A stretch of DNA of 64,000 nucleotides from Clostridiales bacterium (GTDB taxonomy: Bacteria; Bacillota; Clostridia; Christensenellales; Borkfalkiaceae). Below, one piece after another: positions 1-8,813 of this stretch; the stretch's first letter is position 1, and the number at the start of each line of letters is the position of its first letter. A program made the translations under genes and the position numbers. The stretch spans positions 112,836 to 176,835 of the forward strand of contig DPGH01000012.1 in the NCBI GenBank assembly GCA_003523255.1, written 5' to 3'. The notes under the pieces are model-generated. The model searched no databases. It saw only the letters and a program-made list of their open reading frames with translations, and was not told where the DNA came from.

Positions 1-771
1 ATAAATTGCGGTAAAGTCGGCGTAAAGTGCGTATGCTACAACTTTATGCCCGTGTTCGACTGGTTCAGGACTAATCTGTATTATAAACACGACGACGGCT
101 CCACGTCTTTGTCGTACAGCGAAGAGGACTTTACCAAACTCGACAAGCATAATTTAAGGCTTCCCGGGTGGGATGAAAGTTATACGCCGGAGCAATTAAA
201 CGGGCTTCTTAAAGAATACGACGGAATGACGCATGAAAGATTGTTAGAAAATCTCGTTTATTTTTTAAACGGTATAATGCCCGCGTGCGAAAAAGCGGGA
301 GTCAATATGGCTATACATCCGGACGACCCGCCGTGGGATATATTCGGTTTGCCGAGAATAGTCGGGAGAGAAGAAGACTACGACAGATTATTTAAAGCCG
401 TTCCCGACCCGCATAACGGAATTACGTTTTGCACGGGATCTCTCGGCGCGGGGCGGTTTAACGATTTGCCGAAAATGGCGGCAAAATACGCAAAGCGAAT
501 ATACTTTGCACACCTTCGTCAATTAAAGTTTACAAACGATACCGATTTTTACGAAAACGGACACCAGACGGCAGAGGGCAACGTGGATATATATTCCATA
601 GTCCGCGCCCTGGAGGAAAACGGGTTCGAGGGTTATTTAAGACCCGACCACGGCAGAAATATATGGGGCGAAAACGCAAAACCGGGTTACGGACTTTACG
701 ACAGAGCGCTTGGCGCTGCGTATCTTGCGGGCGTATTCGAAGCGGTGCAAAAGGATTTGAAAAAACAATAA
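1..771 (+). CDS. uxuA: Mannonate dehydratase, 5' end outside the window
   Basis: Dehydrates D-mannonate to 2-keto-3-deoxygluconate in cytosolic hexuronate catabolism. The reading frame is open from base 1, so the gene begins upstream and the first in-window ATG (46) is internal; 256 residues are visible of the roughly 350-390 usual for UxuA. Family stretches seen are CYNFMPVFDW just after the window edge, HPDDPPW near the middle, CTGSLG, and a C-terminal PDHGR, which belong to the metal-binding TIM-barrel active site. A short gap separates it from the SDR reductase at 784, the preceding step of the pathway, so the two form the end of a uronate operon. Function is assigned with high confidence from family resemblance. 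Confidence 0.93.
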   Translation: MNCGKVGVKCVCYNFMPVFDWFRTNLYYKHDDGSTSLSYSEEDFTKLDKHNLRLPGWDESYTPEQLNGLLKEYDGMTHERLLENLVYFLNGIMPACEKAGVNMAIHPDDPPWDIFGLPRIVGREEDYDRLFKAVPDPHNGITFCTGSLGAGRFNDLPKMAAKYAKRIYFAHLRQLKFTNDTDFYENGHQTAEGNVDIYSIVRALEENGFEGYLRPDHGRNIWGENAKPGYGLYDRALGAAYLAGVFEAVQKDLKKQ

Positions 772-783
772 GGAGATTAAAAT

Positions 784-1617
784 ATGTACGATTTACCGTT
801 TAAGGTCGATTTAAGCAAAAAAAGCGTGGCGATAACCGGCGCGGGCGGAATAATTTGCGGTGAGTTTGCAAAAGCACTTGCGGCGTGCGGCGCTAAAGTC
901 GCGTTACTTGACATTAACTTCGAAGCGGCGGAAAAGGTTGCAAAAGAAATAGGTGAAAACGCAATGGCGGTTCGTTGCAACTGCTTGGACAAGGAAAGTA
1001 TAGAGGCGGCGTACGATACCGTAATAAAGACGTTCGGCAAAGTGGATATGCTTATCAACGGCGCGGGGGGTAATAATCCAAAAGCAACATGCGATAACGA
1101 GGTCATGACACCCGATTTAAGCGGGGTGAAAGACTTTTTCGCTTTAGACGAAAGCGGGCTTAAATTCGTGTTCGACTTAAATATCACGTCGGCATTTTTG
1201 GTAACGCAGGTGTTTGCCGCGGGCATGGTAAAGACGGGCGGAAACATAATAAACATATCGAGTATGAATGCGTTCAGACCGCTGACTAAAATACCTGCAT
1301 ATTCGGCGGCAAAGGCCGGCGTAAGCAATTTCACCGAGTGGCTTGCTGTACATTTTGCACCGTGCAATATTCGTTGTAACGCAATCGCGCCCGGGTTTTT
1401 CGTAACGAACCAGAACAGAGCGTTATTATATAACGCCGACGGAACGCCTACGGCGAGAACGGGTAAAATACTTGCGGCAACGCCGATGAAAAAGTTCGGA
1501 GAAATAAAAGACCTTATAGGCGCTCTTTTGTGGCTTTCGGACGAAAAGGCAAGCGGTTTCGTAACGGGTACGGTTATACCTGTAGACGGCGGATTTTCCG
1601 CTTACAGCGGGGTTTGA
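784..1617 (+). CDS. uxuB: SDR-family D-mannonate oxidoreductase (fructuronate reductase)
   Basis: A 277-residue short-chain dehydrogenase that fits the Bacillus-type fructuronate reductase (YjmF/UxuB), which converts D-fructuronate to D-mannonate with NAD(P)H, as opposed to the long-chain E. coli UxuB. The nucleotide-binding motif TGAGGIICG is at residues 18-26, INGAGG near 91-96, the catalytic YSAAK at 173-177 with serines about 14 residues earlier, and a C-terminal DGGF. The start ATG follows AAGGAG (770-775). It lies 12 bases behind uxuA and is followed by a terminator, so both are probably co-transcribed. The SDR fold is certain; the exact substrate is inferred from the neighbour. Confidence 0.88.
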   Translation: MYDLPFKVDLSKKSVAITGAGGIICGEFAKALAACGAKVALLDINFEAAEKVAKEIGENAMAVRCNCLDKESIEAAYDTVIKTFGKVDMLINGAGGNNPKATCDNEVMTPDLSGVKDFFALDESGLKFVFDLNITSAFLVTQVFAAGMVKTGGNIINISSMNAFRPLTKIPAYSAAKAGVSNFTEWLAVHFAPCNIRCNAIAPGFFVTNQNRALLYNADGTPTARTGKILAATPMKKFGEIKDLIGALLWLSDEKASGFVTGTVIPVDGGFSAYSGV

Positions 1618-1687
1618 TTTTTGTAAAAGATTGCTCAAAAGAAATATTGATGAAACGTTTTGAATTATATAAATCGTTAAATATGCG

Positions 1688-1727
1688 TCTATCGTGCTTA
1701 AATTTGTATGCACGATAGATTTTTTTA
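1688..1727 (+). terminator. Rho-independent terminator of the uronate operon
   Basis: Arms at 1688-1697 and 1710-1719 form a 10-bp stem (TCTATCGTGC) with a 12-base loop, followed by a run of seven T at 1720-1726. It sits 70 bases after the uxuB stop and isolates the uronate genes from the polysaccharide operon. Confidence 0.85.
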
Positions 1728-1789
1728 TAAAAAATACGCCGGTTTACTGCGTTTGTGGGCAATATGGGGTCTGTAAACTACAAAATCGG

Positions 1790-1818
1790 TTGACTTTTTT
1801 GTGAAAAAATGCTATTTT
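1790..1818 (+). promoter_or_regulatory. Sigma-A type promoter of the polysaccharide operon
   Basis: TTGACT at 1790-1795 and TATTTT at 1813-1818 are separated by 17 bases. This is the only good promoter seen before the first glycosyltransferase gene and would start transcription near 1825, giving a leader of about 67 bases. Assigned by consensus only. Confidence 0.6.
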
Positions 1819-1840
1819 ACAATAAAGTGGGTTTATAGAG

Positions 1841-1869
1841 CGTTTTAATCGGAAGATACGGTTAAAACG
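1841..1869 (+). promoter_or_regulatory. Inverted repeat in the leader of the polysaccharide operon
   Basis: CGTTTTAA (1841-1848) and its exact complement TTAAAACG (1862-1869) lie in the predicted untranslated leader, 13 bases apart. No T-run follows, so it is not a terminator. It could be an mRNA-stabilising hairpin or a target for an antiterminator acting on a long operon; the sequence alone cannot decide. Confidence 0.4.
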
Positions 1870-1891
1870 GAAATCGGAGCAAAAGCAAAAA

Positions 1892-3070
1892 ATGAAGATA
1901 CTCGTCGTTTGTCAACATTATTATCCCGACCCGTTCAGGATAACCGATATAGCCGAAAATCTTGTTCGCGCCGGGCACGACGTTTTTATGCTTACCGGCG
2001 AGCCGAGTTACGAGCGCGAAAAATGGATAAGCGAAGGCGGTAAAGCGGACGAAATAAGAAACGGCGTAAAAATTCACCGCGTAAAAACCGCGCCGAGAGG
2101 AAAAGGTGTTTTAAACAGAGTCCGTAATTATTATTCCTTTGCGGAAAGTTCAAAACGTTACGTTAAAAAACTCGACAAAGATTTCGACGTGGTTTTCGTA
2201 TACGAACTTTCTCCTATAATGATGGCGGAAGCCGCTATAAAATATAAAAAGAAATACGGCACGAAAGTCGTTTTATATTGTCTTGATTTGTGGCCTAAAA
2301 GCCTTACCGCCGGCGGTATAAAAGAAAATTCGCTCGTGTACAAGCACTATAAGCGCGTATCCAAAAAAATATATAGCGCGGCAGACCAACTTCTCGTAAC
2401 CAGCGAGTCTTTTAAAGAGTATTTTTTTAAGGAATTCGGTTTCGATAGAGATAAAATTACGTATCTTCCGCAGTATGCGGAGGGCGTTTACTCGCCGGAA
2501 ATGTGCGCTAAAGTTCCCGACGGTAAAATTGATTTAATGTTTGCCGGCAATATCGGTGTCGCGCAGAGTGTAGAAACGATTTTGCACGCTGCTGCCGAGT
2601 TGAAAAACGAAAAAAATTTGTTTTTTCACATCGTCGGCGACGGGGTAAAACTTAAAGACTGTATGCATTTGGCAAAAAAGTTCGATTTGCAAAACGTAAA
2701 GTTTTACGGTAGATTGCCACTTAATGAAATGCCTTCCATGTATAAAAAGGCAGATGCTATGCTGATTACCGGCGACAAAGGCGTAATCTCATATACTTTA
2801 CCTGGTAAAGTGCAGGGATATATGTCTGCGGCTAAACCCATTGTAGGCGCAATCGACGGGGAAACTCCGCGTATTATCGAAAAAGCGAATTGCGGCTTTT
2901 GCGGCGCGGCTTTAAATGCAGAAGAGTTAAAAAATAATATTCTTAAATTCATTGCTACGGAAGATAAAAAAACGCTCGGCGACAACGGTAGGGAGTTCTA
3001 CGAACTCAACTTTAGACCTGAAAAATTCTTTCTCGATCTCGCCGCCGCGTTTGAAAGATGCCAAGTATGA
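1892..3070 (+). CDS. GT4 glycosyltransferase, WbuB-like (putative L-FucNAc transferase)
   Basis: A 392-residue GT-B fold glycosyltransferase of family 4 that would transfer a sugar from a nucleotide donor to the growing lipid-linked repeat unit at the inner face of the membrane. The N-terminal half opens with a typical strand (MKILVVCQHYYPDPFR) and the C-terminal half has the FAGNIG and GDG segments and the LPGKVQGYMSAAKP donor-binding region around residues 305-320. The opening and overall pattern resemble WbuB-type L-fucosaminyltransferases, and the genes for UDP-L-FucNAc synthesis sit at the other end of this operon. Family assignment is firm; substrate is inferred from context. Its TGA overlaps the next gene's ATG. 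Confidence 0.82.
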   Translation: MKILVVCQHYYPDPFRITDIAENLVRAGHDVFMLTGEPSYEREKWISEGGKADEIRNGVKIHRVKTAPRGKGVLNRVRNYYSFAESSKRYVKKLDKDFDVVFVYELSPIMMAEAAIKYKKKYGTKVVLYCLDLWPKSLTAGGIKENSLVYKHYKRVSKKIYSAADQLLVTSESFKEYFFKEFGFDRDKITYLPQYAEGVYSPEMCAKVPDGKIDLMFAGNIGVAQSVETILHAAAELKNEKNLFFHIVGDGVKLKDCMHLAKKFDLQNVKFYGRLPLNEMPSMYKKADAMLITGDKGVISYTLPGKVQGYMSAAKPIVGAIDGETPRIIEKANCGFCGAALNAEELKNNILKFIATEDKKTLGDNGREFYELNFRPEKFFLDLAAAFERCQV

Positions 3071-4260
3071 AAGTTTTAATGATAAATTCCGTTTGCGGGA
3101 TAGGCAGTACCGGCAGAATATGCACCGATATAGCGGATAATTTAATTGCACGCGGGCATGAATGCAAAATCGCTTACGGCAGGGGCGTTGTTCCCGATAA
3201 ATATAAAGATATATCTTATCGCATAGGCTGTGGCTTAAGCGTAAAAATGCACGGACTTAAAGCGCGTCTTTTCGACGCATCGGGTTTCGGCAGTTATTGC
3301 GCTACAAAAAGGTTTATTGAATGGGTTAAAAAGTATAATCCGGACGTTATCCATTTGCATAATATCCACGGATATTATATTCACGTCGGAGTATTGTTCG
3401 AGTATCTTAAATCGTGCGGAAAAAAAATTGTCTGGACGTTGCACGATTGCTGGGCATTTACCGGTCATTGTACCCATTATCAATCGCCGCATTGCGAACA
3501 GTGGCAGACTGAATGTAAAAAGTGCGTCCGCACTCGTGATTATCCTAAAGCGTATATAAGCAGGGCGGCGCGTAACTTTAAAAGAAAAAAAGCAGCGTTT
3601 TGCGGCGTACCCGGTTTAACGCTTGTTACTCCTTCCGAATGGTTGAAAGGAGAAGTAGAGAAATCGTTTTTAAGTTGTTATCCCGTCGTTGTTATAAACA
3701 ACGGCGTAGACTTAAACGTATTTAAGCCCACGCCGAGCGATTTTAGAGAAAGATACGGTTTAACAGATAAAAAAATTATTCTCGGTGTGGCAAGCGTATG
3801 GGAAAAACGAAAGGGTTTTAACGACTTTTTAGAACTTGCAAAACTTATTGACGACGATTATAGGATAGTTTTAGTCGGGTTAAACGATAAACAGATAAAA
3901 TTGTTGCCGCAAAACGTTATAGGGATAAAAAGGACCAACAATGCGACGGAACTTGCCGAAATTTACACCGCCGCCGATGTGTTTTTTAACCCCACGTACG
4001 AAGATAATTACCCGACGGTAAATTTAGAGGCGCAGGCATGCGGTACGCCTGTGATTACTTATCCTACCGGCGGTAGCATAGAAAGCGTTGCAAGTGGAAA
4101 TGTGGTGCCTTCAATTGAGGAATTTATAAAACTTTTGCGAACCGGTAAAACTTTTTTGAGATTGAACTTAAATTTTGATAAAACAGTCAAGTACTCGGAA
4201 TATGTGGAGTTGTATGCCTTTGATTTAAATATTTGTAAAAGAAATACAGTTGAAAGATAA
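3067..4260 (+). CDS. GT4 family glycosyltransferase
   Basis: A 397-residue GT-B glycosyltransferase. I start it at the ATG of an ATGA overlap (3067-3070) with the upstream gene, giving MKVLMINSVCGIGSTGR, the usual opening of this subfamily; an in-frame ATG at 3058 would add three residues. The N-terminal acceptor domain includes WTLHDCWAFTGHC and a cysteine cluster (CEQWQTECKKC, about 140-155) found in WcaC-like enzymes; the C-terminal domain has VWEKRKG and the donor-binding NPTYEDNYPTVNLEAQACGTP near 310-330. The last 40 residues look degenerate and the DNA becomes AT-rich there, so the natural C-terminus may have been replaced at a recombination joint. Confidence 0.82.
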   Translation: MKVLMINSVCGIGSTGRICTDIADNLIARGHECKIAYGRGVVPDKYKDISYRIGCGLSVKMHGLKARLFDASGFGSYCATKRFIEWVKKYNPDVIHLHNIHGYYIHVGVLFEYLKSCGKKIVWTLHDCWAFTGHCTHYQSPHCEQWQTECKKCVRTRDYPKAYISRAARNFKRKKAAFCGVPGLTLVTPSEWLKGEVEKSFLSCYPVVVINNGVDLNVFKPTPSDFRERYGLTDKKIILGVASVWEKRKGFNDFLELAKLIDDDYRIVLVGLNDKQIKLLPQNVIGIKRTNNATELAEIYTAADVFFNPTYEDNYPTVNLEAQACGTPVITYPTGGSIESVASGNVVPSIEEFIKLLRTGKTFLRLNLNFDKTVKYSEYVELYAFDLNICKRNTVER

Positions 4261-4353
4261 GTATATTGATATAAATAGATTAAGTTATAAATTACATTTA
4301 TTATTTTCTGTTATTAAGCAAAGTATGATTAAAATATATACAGGCATTATGTT

Positions 4354-5184
4354 ATGAAACTATTTTTTTGGACAAAACAAACTATCGCATTTTTATGTGA
4401 GGCATTCGGTTTAAATAGTTTTAGTTTAAATAGACTAAACAGGAAGTATAAGAATAATTATATAAGAATTGTAAATTACCATTTTTCACCAAAAAAAAAC
4501 GAAAAACAGTTTGAAAAACAAATTGCATGGCTGACATCAAGGTTTGAAAGCTGTGATTACAAAAAATTAAATTCTTTCTTAAATGGTGAGTATGTTTTTA
4601 AGACAAAACCAGGAATAATTTTTACTTTTGACGATGGTTTCTTAGAAAATTATGAGGTTGCATATCCAATTTTAAAAAGGTATAATTCGGTGGGGTGGTA
4701 CATGATTTCTGCTGGGTTAGTAGGCGAGACTCAATATACAAATTGTTTCGGTCAGAAGGTTGATTATATGGGTCAGAAAGAAATAATGGAACTTCTTGCA
4801 TCTAATTCGGTTATAGGTTGTCATACGTATACTCACCATAGGATGAATATCACCGATACGCCACAAATATTGAAACATGAAATTTTTGATGCGAAAATAA
4901 AGTTAGAAAATATTACATGTCGAAGTATTGATTTGTTTTGTTGGTGTGGTGGCGAAGAATGGACATATACAAAACAGGCGTCGGATATGATAAAAAATTC
5001 AGGGTTTAAACTTGGTATGATGACTAATAGTAATCCGATTACTCCGAATACTGATAAATTTCAGTTGGATAGAACAAATTTGGAACCATCGTGGGCGATG
5101 TCTCTTGTTAAGTTCCAAATCTCGGGTTTTATAGACAGGAAATATAATAAAAAGCGTAAAAGAGTACACGAATTAACAAAGTAA
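4354..5184 (+). CDS. Polysaccharide deacetylase family protein (NodB-like)
   Basis: A 276-residue carbohydrate esterase 4-like protein expected to remove N- or O-acetyl groups from sugar residues in a metal-dependent reaction. The first motif TFDDG, with the catalytic and metal aspartates, is at about residues 90-94, and the metal-binding histidine motif HTYTHHRM is near 156-163. It has no obvious signal peptide, so it may act on cytosolic or membrane-associated intermediates, or be exported by an unseen route. It is the first gene of the AT-rich block and follows a 93-base spacer, the largest gap in the operon. Fold and metal motifs are visible; the substrate is unknown. Confidence 0.82.
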   Translation: MKLFFWTKQTIAFLCEAFGLNSFSLNRLNRKYKNNYIRIVNYHFSPKKNEKQFEKQIAWLTSRFESCDYKKLNSFLNGEYVFKTKPGIIFTFDDGFLENYEVAYPILKRYNSVGWYMISAGLVGETQYTNCFGQKVDYMGQKEIMELLASNSVIGCHTYTHHRMNITDTPQILKHEIFDAKIKLENITCRSIDLFCWCGGEEWTYTKQASDMIKNSGFKLGMMTNSNPITPNTDKFQLDRTNLEPSWAMSLVKFQISGFIDRKYNKKRKRVHELTK

Positions 5185-5186
5185 TT

Positions 5187-6356
5187 ATGAAGATAGTACA
5201 TATTTGTTTAAATGGAACAGTAACGGACGGTTTTTCTTATCAAGACAATTTATTACCCAAATTTCATAAGGAACTAGGGAACGAAGTAGTGGTAATAGCT
5301 TCGTTATATTCCTTAAATACTAATGCAAAACTTGTAAAGTTGTCGAAGGAGATAATGAAGTATAAAAATGAGTATGGGATTACGGTTTATAGAATTCCTA
5401 ATATACTTAATACAAATGATAAGTCAAAATTTAAGCGATATATTAATTTCATTTCGATTTTAGAACAAGAAAGTCCGGATATCATTTTTTTGCATGATTT
5501 TCAACTTGTAGACTCTAAACAGGTTATTCGATATGTTAAAAGACATAAAAAAGTTATCGTATATGCAGATAATCACGCGGATTATTCAAACAGTGCACGT
5601 AATTGGCTTTCAAAGAATATCTTGCATAAGATTATTTGGAGACATTATGCAAGAAAATTAAATCCGTACGTTAAAAAGTTTTATGGGGTTACTCCGGCAA
5701 GAGTAGATTTTTTAACTGACTTATATAAACTGCCAAAGGAAAAGTGTGAATTGCTTGTAATGGGAGCTGACAATGAATTCGTTGAAAAATCAAAAACAAC
5801 TAATTCCAGAAAAGCTATAAGAGATAAATATAAAATTTTAGACGATGATTTTTTGATTGTTACGGGTGGTAAAATTGATTTAGAGAAAAAACAAACCATC
5901 TTGTTGATGGAAGCAGTAAAAAAGATAGATAACCCTAAGGTAAAGTTGATTGTTTTTGGCTCGGTTGTTAACGAACTGAAACCTAAAATAGAAGAACTAA
6001 CGCATGGATGTGATAACGTTTTATATGTCGGGTGGATTAGTTCGGAACAGTCTTACGATTATTTTGAGGCAGCAGACTTAGTTGTTTTTCCTGGGAGACA
6101 CTCTGTTTTTTGGGAGCAGGTAGTTGGACAGGGTAAACCAATGATTGTAAAATATTGGGATGGCACTACCCATGTTGATTTAGGTGGAAACGTGGAGTTT
6201 TTATATAACGATAGTGTTGAAGAAATAGAAAAGAAATTATTGTGTGTAATGCAGCCTACCGTTATTTCAAAAATGAAAGAAGTGGCTGAGCAAGAGGGAA
6301 TGCAGATGTTTTCTTATAAAGAAATAGCTAGACGAAGTATTGAATTAAATAGGTAA
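5187..6356 (+). CDS. GT4-like glycosyltransferase
   Basis: A 389-residue putative glycosyltransferase starting two bases after the deacetylase stop. The N-terminal half has DFQLVDSKQVIRYVKRH and a NHADYSN element; the C-terminal half has the pattern GGKIDLEKKQ (about 232-241) followed by VFGSV and FEAADLVVFPG near 290-300, typical of GT-B family 4 donor domains. The usual E-x7-E pair is only partly recognisable, so it is more divergent than the first two transferases. Codon usage is AT-rich like its neighbours. It probably adds one residue of the repeat unit; donor and acceptor cannot be read from the sequence. Confidence 0.75.
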   Translation: MKIVHICLNGTVTDGFSYQDNLLPKFHKELGNEVVVIASLYSLNTNAKLVKLSKEIMKYKNEYGITVYRIPNILNTNDKSKFKRYINFISILEQESPDIIFLHDFQLVDSKQVIRYVKRHKKVIVYADNHADYSNSARNWLSKNILHKIIWRHYARKLNPYVKKFYGVTPARVDFLTDLYKLPKEKCELLVMGADNEFVEKSKTTNSRKAIRDKYKILDDDFLIVTGGKIDLEKKQTILLMEAVKKIDNPKVKLIVFGSVVNELKPKIEELTHGCDNVLYVGWISSEQSYDYFEAADLVVFPGRHSVFWEQVVGQGKPMIVKYWDGTTHVDLGGNVEFLYNDSVEEIEKKLLCVMQPTVISKMKEVAEQEGMQMFSYKEIARRSIELNR

Positions 6357-6361
6357 ATGAT

Positions 6362-7546
6362 ATGATGATAGCAGTAGCGGGTACTGGGTATGTTGGTTTG
6401 TCGATGGCGATATTGTTATCGCAACATAATGAGGTAAAAGCCGTAGACATTGTTTCCGAAAAAGTCGAAATGATTAATGCGAGAAAATCGCCCATAGTAG
6501 ACAAAGAAATACAGGAATATTTATCAACTAAAGATTTAAATTTGATTGCTACGACTAATGGCGATTTCGCATATAAAGACGCAGAATATGTAATAATAGC
6601 CGCACCTACTAATTACGATCCTGAAAAAAACCATTTTGACACATCGGCTGTGGAAAGCGTTATAGAACAAGTTCTTCGCGTGAACAAAAATGCGATAATG
6701 GTCATAAAGTCTACTGTTCCTGTTGGCTATACGGAAAGCGTTCGTAAAAAATACGGTTGTGAAAATATAATTTTTAGTCCGGAATTTTTGCGTGAAGGAC
6801 ACGCTCTTTACGATAATCTATATCCAAGCCGAATAATAGTCGGCTATCCGAAAAGCGATGAAAGACTTTTAAACGTGGCTGAAAAGTTTGCAGGTCTTTT
6901 AAAAAACGGTGCGATAAAACAAGATATAAACGTATTATACGTAGGTTTAACCGAGGCAGAAGCGATTAAATTATTTGCAAATACGTATCTTGCTTTAAGG
7001 GTTGCTTATTTTAATGAGTTAGATACTTATGCTGAGTTGAAAGGGTTAGATGCTAAGTCTATAATTGACGGTGTATCTTTAGATCCAAGAATAGGAGATT
7101 TTTATAATAACCCGTCTTTCGGTTATGGGGGCTACTGCTTACCAAAAGATACAAAGCAATTAATGGCTAATTATGCAAATGTACCACAAAATTTGATTTC
7201 GGCAATAGTTGAATCAAACTGCACAAGAAAAGATTTTATAGCAGATCAGATAATAAAAAAACATCCTAGGAAAGTTGGAATTTATAGACTTACGATGAAG
7301 GCAAACAGTGATAATTTTCGACATTCGTCCATACAAGGTGTAATGAAACGAATTAAAGCAAAAGGGATAGAAGTTATTATTTATGAGCCGACTATGAAAG
7401 AAAGCAGTTTTTTTGATAGTCAAGTTATAAAAAGTTTGGAAGAATTTAAAAAACAATCTGATATAATCATAACGAATCGTTATTCGAATGAACTTAATGA
7501 TGTGTCAGAAAAGATTTATACACGTGATCTGTTTTTTAGAGATTAA
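6362..7546 (+). CDS. ugd: UDP-glucose 6-dehydrogenase
   Basis: Oxidises UDP-glucose to UDP-glucuronate with two NAD+, supplying a uronic acid donor for the polysaccharide. The 394-residue length and sequence closely follow the short enterobacterial-type Ugd: Rossmann motif GTGYVGLS near the start, APTNYDP, KSTVPVG, SPEFLREG, and the catalytic cysteine in GYGGYCLPKDT at residue 259. Two adjacent ATG codons (6362 and 6365) are possible starts; the second gives MIAVAGTGYVG. Of the genes in the AT-rich block this is the best recognised. A UDP-ManNAc dehydrogenase role is less likely given the close match to Ugd. Confidence 0.93.
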   Translation: MMIAVAGTGYVGLSMAILLSQHNEVKAVDIVSEKVEMINARKSPIVDKEIQEYLSTKDLNLIATTNGDFAYKDAEYVIIAAPTNYDPEKNHFDTSAVESVIEQVLRVNKNAIMVIKSTVPVGYTESVRKKYGCENIIFSPEFLREGHALYDNLYPSRIIVGYPKSDERLLNVAEKFAGLLKNGAIKQDINVLYVGLTEAEAIKLFANTYLALRVAYFNELDTYAELKGLDAKSIIDGVSLDPRIGDFYNNPSFGYGGYCLPKDTKQLMANYANVPQNLISAIVESNCTRKDFIADQIIKKHPRKVGIYRLTMKANSDNFRHSSIQGVMKRIKAKGIEVIIYEPTMKESSFFDSQVIKSLEEFKKQSDIIITNRYSNELNDVSEKIYTRDLFFRD

Positions 7547-7562
7547 CCGTTAGGACGTAAAA

Positions 7563-8813
7563 ATGAAATTATTTAAAACATGGTTTCCGTATTTTATTAT
7601 TTTAGGGCCAGTATCTTTTACATTTATTACAACAATAATTGGTTACAACTATGCTGAGCATGATGCAGTATACAAATATTACAATATCGTAATAGCATTA
7701 ATGTGCTATCTATATGTATTTTATTTATCTGTCAGGAATAACTATAAGTTTAATGTTTATGGCCTTATACTTGCATTAGTTTTCGTTTCAGGCTATTTTT
7801 TTTCTTATCTTATTTTAAAAAATAAATCAACTATTGCTTATGACATGTGGACATACTATATAATTTGGGCATTGCCCGCTTATTTATTAGGGATGGTGAG
7901 TTCACGTGATAAACTTTTCTTAAATAATATGTGGAAATCCATTGACCTGTTTATGCTGGTAATTACAATTATAGTTGTAATAAATGGGGTTTATTTTTTG
8001 AAAAACGGTAGACAAACATTCTCAACATCTGGAACAATAACATATCAGACAATATCTTACTTGTCGGCTTTCGCTTTTGGCTTAAATTATTTTTTGTTAA
8101 TTGATACAGAAAATACAAATAGAGCAGTTTTTTTCAGGAAGAATATATTCTATAAGATATTTAGCATATTGCTTTTATTTTTACAAGGTGTTTCTCTTGT
8201 GGTGACAGGAGGTAGAGGCGGGTTTATATTACTTGTAGTATATTTTTTTTATATAACTTTTTTTCAAAAAGCGGAAAAACGTAATTATTTTAAAATAGTA
8301 GTTGTGTTAGCGATTATTGCATTTGTTACAATCATTTTTACAAGTAATAATAAGGCAATTGACATGGGTCTGCAAAGAATATTTTCGTACATTACAGACG
8401 AAGGTATTGACATGAGTGAAACATCCTATAGAGATGTAAATTATAAAGTAGCGTTAGACTTGATATCTCAAAGACCTGCGTTTGGGTATGGTATATATGG
8501 ATTGTTTATGTACACTTTTTATCCGCACAATATAGTTTTAGAAATATTACTTGGCGGTGGAATTTGTTATCTTATTTTATTTGTTATTTTTTTAGTGTTT
8601 ATATCAAAAAAATTTATAAGAATTAAGAATTTAAATAAAAATTCCTTATTGATTTTTTTGATATTACTGTATGACTTAGTAATGCTTATGTTCAGTGGAA
8701 CATACCTGAGTGCTACAGCATTGTGGTTTTTTATTGGATTTGTAATAAATTACAGGACTAAAAAAAACATTAATTATGCCACTAATTTGTTATCGGTAAA
8801 ATACAATGTGTAA
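7563..8813 (+). CDS. O-antigen polymerase/ligase-like membrane protein (Wzy-type)
   Basis: A 416-residue, very hydrophobic protein with about ten to twelve predicted membrane segments and one larger extracytoplasmic loop (around residues 270-320) containing SQRPAFGYGIYG and YPHNIVLE, the pattern of the Wzy_C/O-antigen ligase family. Such proteins polymerise lipid-linked repeat units outside the membrane. It occurs with a Wzx-type flippase three genes downstream, which supports a Wzx/Wzy-dependent pathway. Wzy proteins are poorly conserved, so assignment rests on topology, the loop motif and context. The gene overlaps the next by eight bases. Confidence 0.78.
   Translation: MKLFKTWFPYFIILGPVSFTFITTIIGYNYAEHDAVYKYYNIVIALMCYLYVFYLSVRNNYKFNVYGLILALVFVSGYFFSYLILKNKSTIAYDMWTYYIIWALPAYLLGMVSSRDKLFLNNMWKSIDLFMLVITIIVVINGVYFLKNGRQTFSTSGTITYQTISYLSAFAFGLNYFLLIDTENTNRAVFFRKNIFYKIFSILLLFLQGVSLVVTGGRGGFILLVVYFFYITFFQKAEKRNYFKIVVVLAIIAFVTIIFTSNNKAIDMGLQRIFSYITDEGIDMSETSYRDVNYKVALDLISQRPAFGYGIYGLFMYTFYPHNIVLEILLGGGICYLILFVIFLVFISKKFIRIKNLNKNSLLIFLILLYDLVMLMFSGTYLSATALWFFIGFVINYRTKKNINYATNLLSVKYNV

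Noticed and set aside
777..1367. Long minus-strand open frame opposite the SDR reductase
   Set aside because: It overlaps a recognised gene completely, has no ribosome binding site and no recognisable family; a shadow frame.
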